From the NCBI GenBank assembly GCA_022548915.1, contig JAKZES010000040.1:1-50075 (forward strand): 50,075 nt of DNA, given 5' to 3'. Positions 33,778 through 42,039 of the stretch are shown here, one piece after another (within the stretch, counting starts at the first letter, position 1; each line of letters opens with the position of its first letter). The position numbers and the translations under genes were made by a program. The notes beneath the pieces were generated by a model, which saw only the letters and a list, made by a program, of their open reading frames with translations, had not been told where the DNA came from and did no database searches. The DNA is from Verrucomicrobiaceae bacterium E54 (GTDB lineage: Bacteria > Verrucomicrobiota > Verrucomicrobiia > Verrucomicrobiales > Akkermansiaceae).

Positions 33778-34599
33778 TCAGCAGAGTCGGACCATGTCCT
33801 TGATGAACTGGCCCCAGAGGAAGAACAGGCCCCGGACCGAGTACTCGAAGTGCCTCGACTCGGCGGTGGGCCGGATGATCCCCGCCTCGAGGTTGTGCCG
33901 GATCTGATCCTGCATCTCCGCCTCGATCGACGACTCGATGCCCTCGGGATCCGGCACGCGCAGCGACTCGCGCGAGACGCCGATCCGCTCCAGGAACTCG
34001 TGATGATCCTCGAGGATCTGGTGGAAGCAGTTCCGCTCGCAGGGCACGTGGTTCCAGCGGACGTTCGGCGAGCATTTCAGGGTCGGCGAGAAGGGGAAGT
34101 TCGTGGTCCGGAGAATGCGACCGTCGGCATCGCGCGAGGTGATCGCCATGAACGCGAAGGCCACCTCGCCCTGCTCGCAGAGGCACACGCTCGCTTCGGC
34201 CCGCTCTTCGGGATGCCAGTAGATCTGGAAAAACTGCTGCATCCCGGCCCATTCCCAGCCGCAGTCGTCGACATGCTCGAAGCCGGCCTCCTCCATGCCC
34301 ATCGCCGCCTCCGGCGCGTTCGGGAAAAAGGAAGGGTCGGGCACCTGACGGTGGCGCAGGCGGTTCTCCATCGGCAGCCGCATGCGCCGGATGCGGGTGA
34401 GGAGCTCGATCCACGGCAGCAGGAACCAGGGGATCACTCCGAGGAACCCGAGCCACCACGAACCCGTGATGAAATAGAAGGCCGCGTAGCCCGCGATCAG
34501 AAAGGTCAGCGCGCCCAGTTTGCGCGGGAGTGCCACACGGGCCGAGCGCAGCCCGAGGGCCAGCGCGACCAATCCAATCACGACAAGGGATTCACGCAT
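33778..34599 (-). CDS. Membrane-anchored protein of unknown function
   Basis: A 273-aa protein. Two or three N-terminal hydrophobic segments (LVVIGLVALALGLR, LGALTFLIAGYAAFYF, WWLGFLGVIPWFLL) are followed by a soluble cytoplasmic-type domain of about 200 residues. That domain has three notable cysteines in CGWEW, SVCLCEQG and PCERNCFHQI, and the phrase EVAFAFMAITSRDADGR. I do not recognise the fold. The cysteines and histidines could bind metal, but there is no standard motif. It is divergent from the gamma-carbonic anhydrase gene with 176 bases between them. Confidence 0.6.
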   Translation of the reverse strand: MRESLVVIGLVALALGLRSARVALPRKLGALTFLIAGYAAFYFITGSWWLGFLGVIPWFLLPWIELLTRIRRMRLPMENRLRHRQVPDPSFFPNAPEAAMGMEEAGFEHVDDCGWEWAGMQQFFQIYWHPEERAEASVCLCEQGEVAFAFMAITSRDADGRILRTTNFPFSPTLKCSPNVRWNHVPCERNCFHQILEDHHEFLERIGVSRESLRVPDPEGIESSIEAEMQDQIRHNLEAGIIRPTAESRHFEYSVRGLFFLWGQFIKDMVRLC

Positions 34600-34775
34600 G
34601 GGTTTTCAGCCAATCATTCCAGCAAGCGAGCCTCAGGCAAGGTCTGGAAGACCCATCCGTCAAGCAGCTGTTTATTCTCATTTCGAGAGCAGGTTCACCT
34701 GTCGCCCGGGCGCAGCCCGATGTCCAATCCTACCTGCGCTGGCGGAGCGTCGCGCGCCGTGGCACACTCCCGCCG

Positions 34776-35288
34776 ATGGCCATCGAGACCTACGAATCCC
34801 ACCGCCCGGAAATCGACCCGAGCGCCTTTGTCGCCGCCAGCGCCGATGTGATCGGACGCGTCGCCCTGCACGAGGAATCCAGCGTCTGGTATAACACCAC
34901 CCTGCGTGGCGACATCAATGAGATCGTCATCGGCCCGCGATCGAACGTCCAGGACAACGCCGTGGTCCACCTGGCCGACGACTACGGCTGCTACGTCGGC
35001 GAGCTCTGCACCGTGGGGCACTCGGCGGTCATCCACGCCTGCACGATCAAGGACGAGGTGCTGGTCGGCATGGGGGCCATCGTGCTCGATGGCGCCGTGA
35101 TCGGGGAACGAAGCATCATCGGTGCCGGCGCACTGGTCACCGGCGGCACCGAGGTCCCCCCCGGGTCGCTGGTCCTCGGCAGCCCGGCCAAGGTCGTGCG
35201 CACCCTTTCGAAGGAAGAGCAGCTGGGCGTGAAACACTGGGCCGAGAAATACGTGGTTCAGTCGCGCAAGTTCATGGCGCGGCGGTGA
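34776..35288 (+). CDS. Gamma-carbonic anhydrase-family protein
   Basis: A 170-aa left-handed beta-helix protein of the YrdA/PaaY/CcmM type. Hexapeptide-like turns include ASADVIGRVALHEESSVW, RGDINEIVIGPRSNVQDNAV, VGMGAIVLDGAVIG and IIGAGALVTGGTEVPPGS. The three zinc-ligand histidines are in place: His65 in NAVVH, His82 in TVGH and His87 in VIH. A catalytic role in CO2/bicarbonate interconversion is possible, though many members are poorly active. The frame is open further upstream, but MAIETYESHRPEID at 34776 matches the family start. Confidence 0.92.
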   Translation: MAIETYESHRPEIDPSAFVAASADVIGRVALHEESSVWYNTTLRGDINEIVIGPRSNVQDNAVVHLADDYGCYVGELCTVGHSAVIHACTIKDEVLVGMGAIVLDGAVIGERSIIGAGALVTGGTEVPPGSLVLGSPAKVVRTLSKEEQLGVKHWAEKYVVQSRKFMARR

Positions 35289-35301
35289 TGAAATCCGGCG
35301 T

Positions 35302-35329
35302 TGACATTAGTATCAAAAATGATACGTTC
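35302..35329 (+). promoter_or_regulatory. Promoter with overlapping operator for the HigB/HigA-type locus
   Basis: Consensus TTGACA at 35302-35307 is followed after 16 bases by TACGTT at 35324-35329. A perfect inverted repeat GTATCAAAAATGATAC (35311-35326) occupies the spacer. This is where an autoregulating antitoxin with a helix-turn-helix would bind. Confidence 0.65.
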
Positions 35330-35358
35330 TCGTTGTAGCCTCACCCGCCCCACGTCCA

Positions 35359-35736
35359 CTACGAACAGTCTTTTTCCAGACCAATGCCGGGAACGAACCG
35401 GTTCGGGACTGGTTGAAGGAGCAGCCGAGAGCCGATCAGAAGGTGATCGGAGCCGACATCCTCGCCGTTCAGTGGAAGTGGCCGGTTGGCAAGCCATTGG
35501 TCGATTCTCTCGGCGGAGGGCTCTGGGAAGTCCGCTCTTCGCTGAGGGGCCGCATCGCCCGGATTTTCTTCGTGGTGGTGAACGGGGAGATCGTCCTACT
35601 TCATGGCATCATCAAGAAATCCCAGACGGCACCGAAGAAGGACTTGGACTTGGCCCGAAGCCGCCAGTCCGCCTACATGAAAGGAGAAACGAACGATGAA
35701 AAAGAAGGCACGCGCAAACGCTCACCGCGGAAGTGA
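35359..35736 (+). CDS. HigB/Gp49-family toxin, start codon unclear
   Basis: The frame from about 35359 reads LRTVFFQTNAGNEPVRDWLK, then WPVGKPLVDSLGGGLWEVRS, ARIFFVVVNGEIVLLHGIIK and PKKDLDLARSR. These are the complete landmarks of phage-Gp49/HigB-type RelE-fold ribonuclease toxins. An in-frame TGA lies at about 35320 and no ATG, GTG or TTG occurs before the conserved part. The position where relatives begin 'MRTVFY' is CTA CGA ACA here. The first usable start is TTG 35413, which would delete the first strand and helix. The gene may therefore be silenced or use a rare start. Its end overlaps the antitoxin by 41 bases. Confidence 0.75.
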   Translation, partial: LRTVFFQTNAGNEPVRDWLKEQPRADQKVIGADILAVQWKWPVGKPLVDSLGGGLWEVRSSLRGRIARIFFVVVNGEIVLLHGIIKKSQTAPKKDLDLARSRQSAYMKGETNDEKEGTRKRSPRK

Positions 35737-35998
35737 TTTCAGTGACTTCCTGGCGGAGGAGGGGCTCTTGCCCGAAGTTGAGGTGCTCGCGCTGAAACGG
35801 GCGGTCGCCCTCCAGCTTCAGGAAGCTCTCGAACAGGAAAAGCTGTCCAAGACGCAACTGGCCAAGAGGATGAAGACCAGCCGTGCGGCCTTGGACCGGA
35901 TTCTGGATCCAACCAACCCGTCACTGACCGTCGCCAGCCTTGGAAAGGCGGCGGCTGCCCTTGGACGCAAGGTGGACCTCAAGCTCGTTCCTGCGTGA
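35696..35998 (+). CDS. HigA-type helix-turn-helix antitoxin
   Basis: A 100-aa XRE-family protein. The helix-turn-helix is clear: ALEQEKLSKTQLAKRMKTSR then AALDRILDPTNPSLTVASLG. The N-terminal 35 residues (RGSDFSDFLAEEGLLPEVEV) fit the toxin-neutralising arm. AAAGGAG lies nine bases before the ATG, a strong ribosome-binding site. It overlaps the toxin 3' end, as is normal for higBA. It probably represses from the inverted repeat at 35311-35326. It appears intact. Confidence 0.88.
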   Translation: MKKKARANAHRGSDFSDFLAEEGLLPEVEVLALKRAVALQLQEALEQEKLSKTQLAKRMKTSRAALDRILDPTNPSLTVASLGKAAAALGRKVDLKLVPA

Positions 35999-36029
35999 CG
36001 GGTGAATCCGGGGCGAGGCAGACAAGGGT

Positions 36030-36058
36030 GACCCGAGCATTCCCCCTGTTCTCGGGTC
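36030..36058. terminator. Possible bidirectional terminator hairpin between convergent genes
   Basis: GACCCGAG (36030-36037) pairs with CTCGGGTC (36051-36058) across a 13-base pyrimidine-rich loop. It lies between the antitoxin stop and the response-regulator stop. There is no strong T-run. Confidence 0.4.
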
Positions 36059-36080
36059 TTCCGTCTCCCGAGTAGCGGCC

Positions 36081-36470
36081 TCAAGTCCCCGACTCCTCGA
36101 GGTGCTTCTCGATGCAGGCGAGGATGGTCTCGAAGTTCGAGGTCTTGCTGACAAAGGCCAGGCCGCCGGTGACCGTCTCCCCGTCGATGCTGTCGGGGTT
36201 CTCCTCGACCAGCGCGGTGAGCATCATCACCGGCATCTGCGAAAGCACCGGATCCTCGCGAAACTTCGCCACCAGGTCGCCGCCGTCCATCCCCGGCATC
36301 ACCACGTCGACAATGCACAGGTGCGGGCGGAACTCCCGCGCCGCCTGGATCGCCTGATCGGAGTCGTTGACGGTCCGGACCAGAAAATCACCCGCCTCGA
36401 CAAGGTTCGCCTTGAGCAGTTCGGTAAAGTCCGGCTCGTCGTCGATGATCAGGATCCGGGTCGATCTCAT
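36081..36470 (-). CDS. Single-domain response regulator (receiver)
   Basis: A 129-aa CheY-like receiver with no output domain. It has the acidic pair Asp10-Asp11 in IIDDEPDF, phospho-acceptor Asp55 in CIVDVVMPGMDGG, Thr/Ala in MMLTALVEE and Lys109 in FVSKTSN. All residues needed for phosphorylation are present. The helical insert around NPDSIDGETVTGG is slightly longer than in CheY. No kinase is adjacent, but a three-PAS histidine kinase without its own receiver lies 3.2 kb away on the same strand and is a plausible partner. The start is ATG 36470 (MRSTRILIID). Confidence 0.93.
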   Translation of the reverse strand: MRSTRILIIDDEPDFTELLKANLVEAGDFLVRTVNDSDQAIQAAREFRPHLCIVDVVMPGMDGGDLVAKFREDPVLSQMPVMMLTALVEENPDSIDGETVTGGLAFVSKTSNFETILACIEKHLEESGT

Positions 36471-36551
36471 GGCAGCCGTTTTAACGCCACCAGCCGCTCC
36501 GCCGCAAGGGAAAGCGCCCGCGGTTCCGGGGCATCCACGCTGGGATTTGGG

Positions 36552-36696
36552 AACCACGAATGAACACGAATGGACACCAATCCGATGGCTCGACGACGAG
36601 CAACCCGAGCCAGCCCTGCTCGGAAGGTCGTCATTGAACCCCAAAAGCATGCATTCAATGTTCCCCTTCGTGTGAATTCGCGTCCACTCGTGGTTC
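36552..36696. repeat. Inverted pair of dispersed ACCACGAA-type repeats
   Basis: AACCACGAATGAACACGAAT (36552 onward, continuing GGACACC) is mirrored at 36666-36696 by TTCGTGTGAATTCGCGTCCA followed by CTCGTGGTTCGAG. The copies share the NACCACGA-TGGACACGAAT pattern and flank about 85 bases. I recognise the pattern from memory as a common dispersed intergenic sequence that yields spurious peptides such as IRVHSW. The rest of 36471-36811 shows no gene. Confidence 0.65.
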
Positions 36697-36811
36697 GAGT
36701 TCTCAAAGGCAGATGCCCCACCGGTTCGGGGGGCCTCAAGCTGCGGGTCGTCATTGGTCGGATCCGCGGAACACCCGGGACGGCCACTGCGGTAGGATCG
36801 TCATTCGCCCC

Positions 36812-39721
36812 ATGAGATGCCCGCAGCCTGCCATCCTTCGCCGGAGCCTCGCCGTGCTGACGCTGGCCGGCTCCCTGGCCCCGCACGCCCTGGTCGCCGG
36901 GGATCCCGCCGCCGATTCCTTTCCACTGGCCGGGGCGGGCCGGGCGGTCGACATCTGGGTCGCCGAAAACGACTGGAAGGTGGCCCGGATCGCCGCGCGC
37001 GACCTGGCCGCCGACATCGGCAGGGTCGGCGGCGTGCCCGCCCGGATCACCCACCAGCCCGCCGGGCTCTCCTCCCAGGCCGTGATCCTGGGAACCCTCG
37101 GCCGGAGCGCGCTGATCGACCAACTCGTCGAAACCGGCCGACTGGACGTCGCCGACGTCGCAGGCCGGTGGGAAACCTTCGTCATCACGGCGGTCGACGA
37201 CCCCCTGCCCGGAGTCGCGAGGGCGCTGGTGATCGCCGGCAGCGACCGCCGCGGCACGGCCTACGGCGCCTATGAAATCTCCCGGCGCATCGGGGTGTCG
37301 CCCTGGCACTGGTGGGCCGACGTGACGCCGGAGCAGCAGCCCGAGCTGCGCGTTTCCGGAGAGCGGACGAAGGTCGGGCCGCCTGCGGTGAAATACCGCG
37401 GCATCTTCATCAACGACGAGATGTGGGGCCTGCGCCCGTGGGCCGAGGGCACCTTCGCCCCGGACGAGGGCAAGGGGATCGGCCCGAAGACCCATGCGAA
37501 GATCTTCGAGCTGCTGCTGCGGCTCCGCGCCAACCACCTGTGGCCGGCCATGCACCTCCACACCATTCCCTTCAACACCTACGAGGAGAACAAGCAGGTC
37601 GCCGACGACTACGCGATCGTGATGGGCTCGAGCCACATCGAGCCGATGCTGCGCAACAGCTTTCCCCATGCCGAATGGGACCGCGAGGGCGGCGGCGACT
37701 GGAACTACCTGACCAACCGGGACGCCATCTACAACTACTGGGAACGCCGTATCAAGGCCAACGGACGCCATGAAAACGTCTACACGCTGGGCATGCGCGG
37801 CCAGGACGACGAGCCGATGCTGGGCGGGAAGACGCGGGAGGAGAAGATCGCCACCCTCGAGCGGATCTTCCGCGACCAGCGGGAAATCCTGACCCGCCAC
37901 ATCGACCCCGACCCGGCGATGATCCCACAGGTCTTCATCCCCTACACCGAGGTGCTCGGACTCTACGACGCCGGCATGAAGGTGCCCGACGACGTCACGA
38001 TCTGCTGGCCGGACGACAATTTCGGCTACATCCGGCGGCTGCCCACCGCGGCGGAGCGGAAGCGGTCGGGCGGTTCCGGCATCTACTACCACATCCAGTG
38101 GCTCAACGGCGCGACCACCGCCTACACCTGGCTCAACACCATGCCGCCGCCCCTGATCGCCACCGAGATGCACAAGGCGTGGCAGCACGGCGCGGACCGC
38201 CTGTGGGTGCTCAACGTCGGCGACATCAAGCCGGGCGAGATCGGCACCGAGTTCTTCCTCGACATGGCGTGGGATCCCGGGCGGCTCGGACCCCGCGACG
38301 TCCGCCGCTGGCTCACCGCATGGGCCGCGCGCGACCTCGACGGGCGCTTCGCCGACGAGATCGCCGACATCATGATGGATTACTACCAGCTCGGCTTCAC
38401 CCGCCGGCCGGAATTCATGCTGCAGAAACGGGGAGGCCAGCCTTTCGAGATGTCGTGGTTCAGCCACGACCAGCACGGCGACGAGGCGTCGCGCCGGCTC
38501 GAGCGCTACGCCGGCATCGCGGAGCGGGCCGAGGCCATCTATCAGGAAATCCCCGGATCGCGGAAGGCCGCCTTCTACCAACTCGTCCTCTATCCGGTGA
38601 AGGGCGCGTCGCTGATGAACCACAAGATCATCCACGCCGACAACAGCCTGCGCGCCGGGGCCGCCGGCCGGGCCACCGCCCTCGGCCACGCCGAACAGGC
38701 CCGGGCCGCCGCCGATGCGATCCGTGACCTCGACCACCACTACAACCACGAACTCGCGGGCGTCCGCGACAAGTGGCGCTACATGATGACCAGCACCCCC
38801 GGCCCGTGGGGCGGCCAGCGGCACCAGTTCGAGATGCCACCGCTCAGCGAGTTCGCCGGCGGCGGTCCGCCCACGCTGGAGGTCGCGCCCGAAGGCGGTC
38901 GCCCCGGCGTCGTTGCCGGCCTCAGCCAATACACCCGCGGCAAGCGCTTCATCGACCTTTTCAACCAGGGCCGCGGCTTCATCCAGTGGAAGGCCACCTC
39001 GCCCCAGCCATGGCTGAAGATCGAGCCGTGGAACGGCCGCTTCGAGGCCGGGCAGCGGCTGTGGATCTCGATCGACTGGGACGCCCTCCCCGCCAATCCG
39101 CCGAAGGCCTTCATCCGGATCACCAGCGACGCGGCGGACGACGCCGTGCTCGAAGTCCCGGTCTTCGCCCCGGCCTCCCCGAAGCGCGACGAGGTCACGG
39201 GCCACATCGAAAGCCACGGCTGCGTGAGCATGGAGGCCGAGCATTTCACCCGCCGCCACGATCGACGCGGAGGTGGCTGGCAGGTCATCGAGGGACTCGG
39301 ACGCCACGGCGACTCGGTGACCGTCCTGCCGGCCACCCTTCCCGGCCACACCGAGCCGGAGGCCATCCGTTCGAACAGTCCGGCGCTGGAATTCGACATG
39401 CACCTCTTCAGCAGCGGTGAGTTCGAACTGCACCTCGACTGCCTGCCGACCCATCCGGCCTCGCCCTCCGAGGGCAGCCGGCTGGCGGTGAGCCTCGACG
39501 GCGGCGAACCCTGGATTCCGGTGGAGTCCGGCCCGAAAGGATGGGAGGAGCGGCTTTCCAATCTCCGCCGCTGGAAGACCCCCGTGAAAATCGACGCGCC
39601 CGGCAAGCACACCCTCACCGTGTGGATGGTCGATCCCGGCGTGATCCTCGACCGGCTGGTGCTCCACACGCAGAAGCCGGCGCCCTCCTACCTCGGTCCC
39701 CCGGAGTCGTTCCGGCGGTGA
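36812..39721 (+). CDS. Secreted GH115-family glycoside hydrolase (alpha-glucuronidase type)
   Basis: A 969-aa exported enzyme with signal LAVLTLAGSLAPHALVAG. The N-terminal domain (AVDIWVAENDWKVARIAARD, RRGTAYGAYEISRRIGVSPW) is the GH115 Rossmann-like entry domain. The barrel includes YRGIFINDEMWGLRPWAEG, RLRANHLWPAMH, YTLGMRGQDDEPM and ICWPDDNFGYIRRLP. The C-terminal 200 residues form beta-sandwich domains (SMEAEHFTRR, HTLTVWMVDPG). Characterised relatives remove glucuronic acid or its 4-O-methyl form from xylan side chains. It sits next to no obvious xylanase, but fits the polysaccharide-degrading theme. It converges on the histidine-kinase gene with four bases between stops. Confidence 0.92.
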   Translation: MRCPQPAILRRSLAVLTLAGSLAPHALVAGDPAADSFPLAGAGRAVDIWVAENDWKVARIAARDLAADIGRVGGVPARITHQPAGLSSQAVILGTLGRSALIDQLVETGRLDVADVAGRWETFVITAVDDPLPGVARALVIAGSDRRGTAYGAYEISRRIGVSPWHWWADVTPEQQPELRVSGERTKVGPPAVKYRGIFINDEMWGLRPWAEGTFAPDEGKGIGPKTHAKIFELLLRLRANHLWPAMHLHTIPFNTYEENKQVADDYAIVMGSSHIEPMLRNSFPHAEWDREGGGDWNYLTNRDAIYNYWERRIKANGRHENVYTLGMRGQDDEPMLGGKTREEKIATLERIFRDQREILTRHIDPDPAMIPQVFIPYTEVLGLYDAGMKVPDDVTICWPDDNFGYIRRLPTAAERKRSGGSGIYYHIQWLNGATTAYTWLNTMPPPLIATEMHKAWQHGADRLWVLNVGDIKPGEIGTEFFLDMAWDPGRLGPRDVRRWLTAWAARDLDGRFADEIADIMMDYYQLGFTRRPEFMLQKRGGQPFEMSWFSHDQHGDEASRRLERYAGIAERAEAIYQEIPGSRKAAFYQLVLYPVKGASLMNHKIIHADNSLRAGAAGRATALGHAEQARAAADAIRDLDHHYNHELAGVRDKWRYMMTSTPGPWGGQRHQFEMPPLSEFAGGGPPTLEVAPEGGRPGVVAGLSQYTRGKRFIDLFNQGRGFIQWKATSPQPWLKIEPWNGRFEAGQRLWISIDWDALPANPPKAFIRITSDAADDAVLEVPVFAPASPKRDEVTGHIESHGCVSMEAEHFTRRHDRRGGGWQVIEGLGRHGDSVTVLPATLPGHTEPEAIRSNSPALEFDMHLFSSGEFELHLDCLPTHPASPSEGSRLAVSLDGGEPWIPVESGPKGWEERLSNLRRWKTPVKIDAPGKHTLTVWMVDPGVILDRLVLHTQKPAPSYLGPPESFRR

Positions 39722-39725
39722 GGCT

Positions 39726-41975
39726 TCAACCGGCGTCCGGGCACTTCAGCGTGATCCGGGCCCTGGCACCGCCTTCGTCGCGGTTGAACAGTTCAAGCGT
39801 GCCGTGATGCAGGCCGATGATCTTGCTCGAGACCGAGAGGCCGAGGCCGGTGCCCATGCCGGTCGGCTTGGTGGTGAAAAACGGGTCGAAGAGCTTCTTC
39901 TCGACCTCCGGCGGAATGCCCGGGCCGGTGTCGTCGATCTCGATCCGGATCACCGGGTCGCCGCCACGCAGGTGCCCCGCCGTTCGCGCGCCCTCGTCGC
40001 GCTTCATCTCGCCGAGCGCGGTCCGGTAGGTCCGCACCGTCAGGGACCCTCCCCCGTCGCCCATGGCCTGCATCGCGTTGATCATCAGGTTCACCAGGAC
40101 CTGCTCGATCTTGGTCGTGTCCATCTCGATCTCGGGCAGCCCCTCGGCGAGATCCTCCTTGAGGACGATCCCGGCCTTGCGCAGCTGGAACTCGACCAGC
40201 GAGAGCGCTTCGGTGACCACCTGGTTGACGTCGGCACTCTCGAGTGACAGCTGGCGCGCCGAGGAAAAATCGACCAGGCCCTTGACGATGCGCTTGGCCC
40301 TCTCGATCCCGCGCTTCATCCGCTCCAGCGCCTCGCGGCCCTGCTCGTCGGTCTCGGGGATGCGCCGGGCCAGCAGCTCCAGACCCATGCCGATCATCGC
40401 CAGCGGGTTCTTCACCTCGTGGGCGACACCCGAGGCGAGCCGTCCGATGGACTCCATCTTCTCGGCCTGGATCAGTTGCTCGTGGGCCCGCTGCAGGTTC
40501 TCGTTGGCCTGCTGCAGGTCGTTGTTGAGCTGGCGCATCGCATCCTCCGCATTCTTGCGGTCGGTGATGTCCGTGGAAATTCCCGCAACCGAGTGCACGT
40601 GGCCGTCGACATCCCGGAGGGGAAACTTCACCGACACGTACCAGCGCGGTTCGCCGTCGACGAAGAGCCGCTGGTCGAACTGGATCGGGCCGCCGGTCTC
40701 GAGCACCTTCTCGTCGTGCTCGCGGAACTCGGCGGCCGCCTCCTTGTCGGCGATGAAATCGTCGTCGCGCCGCCCCAGCACGTCGTCCCGCTCGAGCCCG
40801 AAGAGCTCCTCGAAGCCGCGGTTGACCATGCGGTAGCGACCGCCGCGGTCCTTGAGGTAGATCACCGCCGGGCTGTTGTCCATGAGCTCCTGGAGCTGCT
40901 TCTGCACCTGCTGGAGCTTGGCCCGGGCGCGGCGCTGCTCGGTGACGTCGCGGTCCATGCCGACGATTCCCCAGCAGCGGCCGTCCACGTCGACCAGCGG
41001 CACCTTGGTGGTGATCATGTGGCGCACGCCGCCCTTGCCACGATCGATCGTCCACTCGCGGTTGAGCACCGGCTTGCCGGAAGCAAGCAGGTTGAGGTCC
41101 TCGCGCGCCCCGTCGCGGGCGATCGTCTCGGGATAATAGTCGTCCGGCGTCTTGCCGAGCATCTCCTCGGGGGACTCGGCCCCGACCCACTCGGCCATCG
41201 CCTTGTTGACGACCAGATAGTGGCGCCCCGGGTCGCGGACGAAGATCTTGTCGGGGAAGCTGTCGATGAGCGACCGCAGCATGTTGCGCTCCCGCTCGAG
41301 CGTGTTGCGGGTGATCATCAGCTCGGTCACGTCGCTGGAGATGCCGAAGGTCCCGATGATCTTCCCCTCGCGGTCGCGGAACGGCATCTTGGTCGTCAGT
41401 GCCCAGGTTTCGCGTCCGCCGGAGAAGGTCTCGTGCTCGATCTTGTCGCTGATGCCACGGCCCGACTCCATGATCTCGCGTTCGTCCTTGAGCGCCTGAT
41501 CGGCGTGCTCCGCCTCGAAGAAGTCGTGATCGGTCTTGCCGAGCATGTCCGCCGGATGGCCGCAACCGAACTTCCCGGCCATGCTCTGGTTGACCTTCAG
41601 AAAATGCGAGTCGGCATCCTTGAAGTAGATGTTCGCCGGCACGTGCTCCATCAGGGTCTCGAAGTAGTGCTCCAGCGAGCGGTGCTGCTCCTCGTGATGG
41701 TGGAGCAGCCTCGCCAGCTCACGGTTTTCCTCGACCAGGCGCCTGGCGAGCAGCTCGGCCTCCCGGCTGCTCTCGCCGACGCGCCGCAGCTGGATCCAGG
41801 CGAGGGTGATGATGGAAAGCGCACCGATCCCTCCGGCCGCGGCGCGCGACATCGGGGAGCCCGGCCCCATCGACAACCACAACACCGCCAGCAGCCCGCA
41901 GAACGCGAGCGCCACCCGGGTCGCCCGGGCGTCCCGGCTCCGGGGAGCCTCGTCCTCTTGCTGCTCGTGATCCAT
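39726..41975 (-). CDS. Membrane histidine kinase with three PAS domains
   Basis: A 749-aa sensor kinase. Two short hydrophobic segments (about 20-37 and 46-62) precede a coiled linker. PAS/PAC units follow at about 105-220 (HVPANIYFKDADSHFLKVN), 233-345 (SFPDKIFVRDPGRHYLVVN) and 361-475 (NSPAVIYLKDRGGRYRMVN). After a coiled coil, the dimerisation domain has the phospho-accepting His519 in GVAHEVKNPLAM. The ATPase domain has the N box INAMQAMGDGG, DTGPGIPP and GTGLGLSVSSKI. It is a class I, NtrB-like kinase without a receiver. The PAS sequences resemble redox or small-ligand sensors, but no cofactor residue is obvious. It is the last gene of a minus-strand run. Confidence 0.94.
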   Translation of the reverse strand: MDHEQQEDEAPRSRDARATRVALAFCGLLAVLWLSMGPGSPMSRAAAGGIGALSIITLAWIQLRRVGESSREAELLARRLVEENRELARLLHHHEEQHRSLEHYFETLMEHVPANIYFKDADSHFLKVNQSMAGKFGCGHPADMLGKTDHDFFEAEHADQALKDEREIMESGRGISDKIEHETFSGGRETWALTTKMPFRDREGKIIGTFGISSDVTELMITRNTLERERNMLRSLIDSFPDKIFVRDPGRHYLVVNKAMAEWVGAESPEEMLGKTPDDYYPETIARDGAREDLNLLASGKPVLNREWTIDRGKGGVRHMITTKVPLVDVDGRCWGIVGMDRDVTEQRRARAKLQQVQKQLQELMDNSPAVIYLKDRGGRYRMVNRGFEELFGLERDDVLGRRDDDFIADKEAAAEFREHDEKVLETGGPIQFDQRLFVDGEPRWYVSVKFPLRDVDGHVHSVAGISTDITDRKNAEDAMRQLNNDLQQANENLQRAHEQLIQAEKMESIGRLASGVAHEVKNPLAMIGMGLELLARRIPETDEQGREALERMKRGIERAKRIVKGLVDFSSARQLSLESADVNQVVTEALSLVEFQLRKAGIVLKEDLAEGLPEIEMDTTKIEQVLVNLMINAMQAMGDGGGSLTVRTYRTALGEMKRDEGARTAGHLRGGDPVIRIEIDDTGPGIPPEVEKKLFDPFFTTKPTGMGTGLGLSVSSKIIGLHHGTLELFNRDEGGARARITLKCPDAG

Positions 41976-42039
41976 CCGACCGTGCTCTATCAGAGAAGCA
42001 CGGCGCGCCCGCCCGTGTAAAGCCGGACCGGCCGGACGC

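Noticed and set aside
36713-36811. Upstream extension of the GH115 frame
   Set aside because: It reads through intergenic repeat-type sequence; the signal peptide starts at 36812.
36467-39667. A 1066-codon minus-strand open frame across the GH115 gene
   Set aside because: It is a high-GC shadow of the plus-strand GH115 gene, whose motifs and signal peptide are clear. The antisense translation shows no family features.
40419-42020. A 533-codon plus-strand open frame over the histidine kinase
   Set aside because: The minus strand carries PAS, HisKA and ATPase motifs in order. The plus-strand translation has none.
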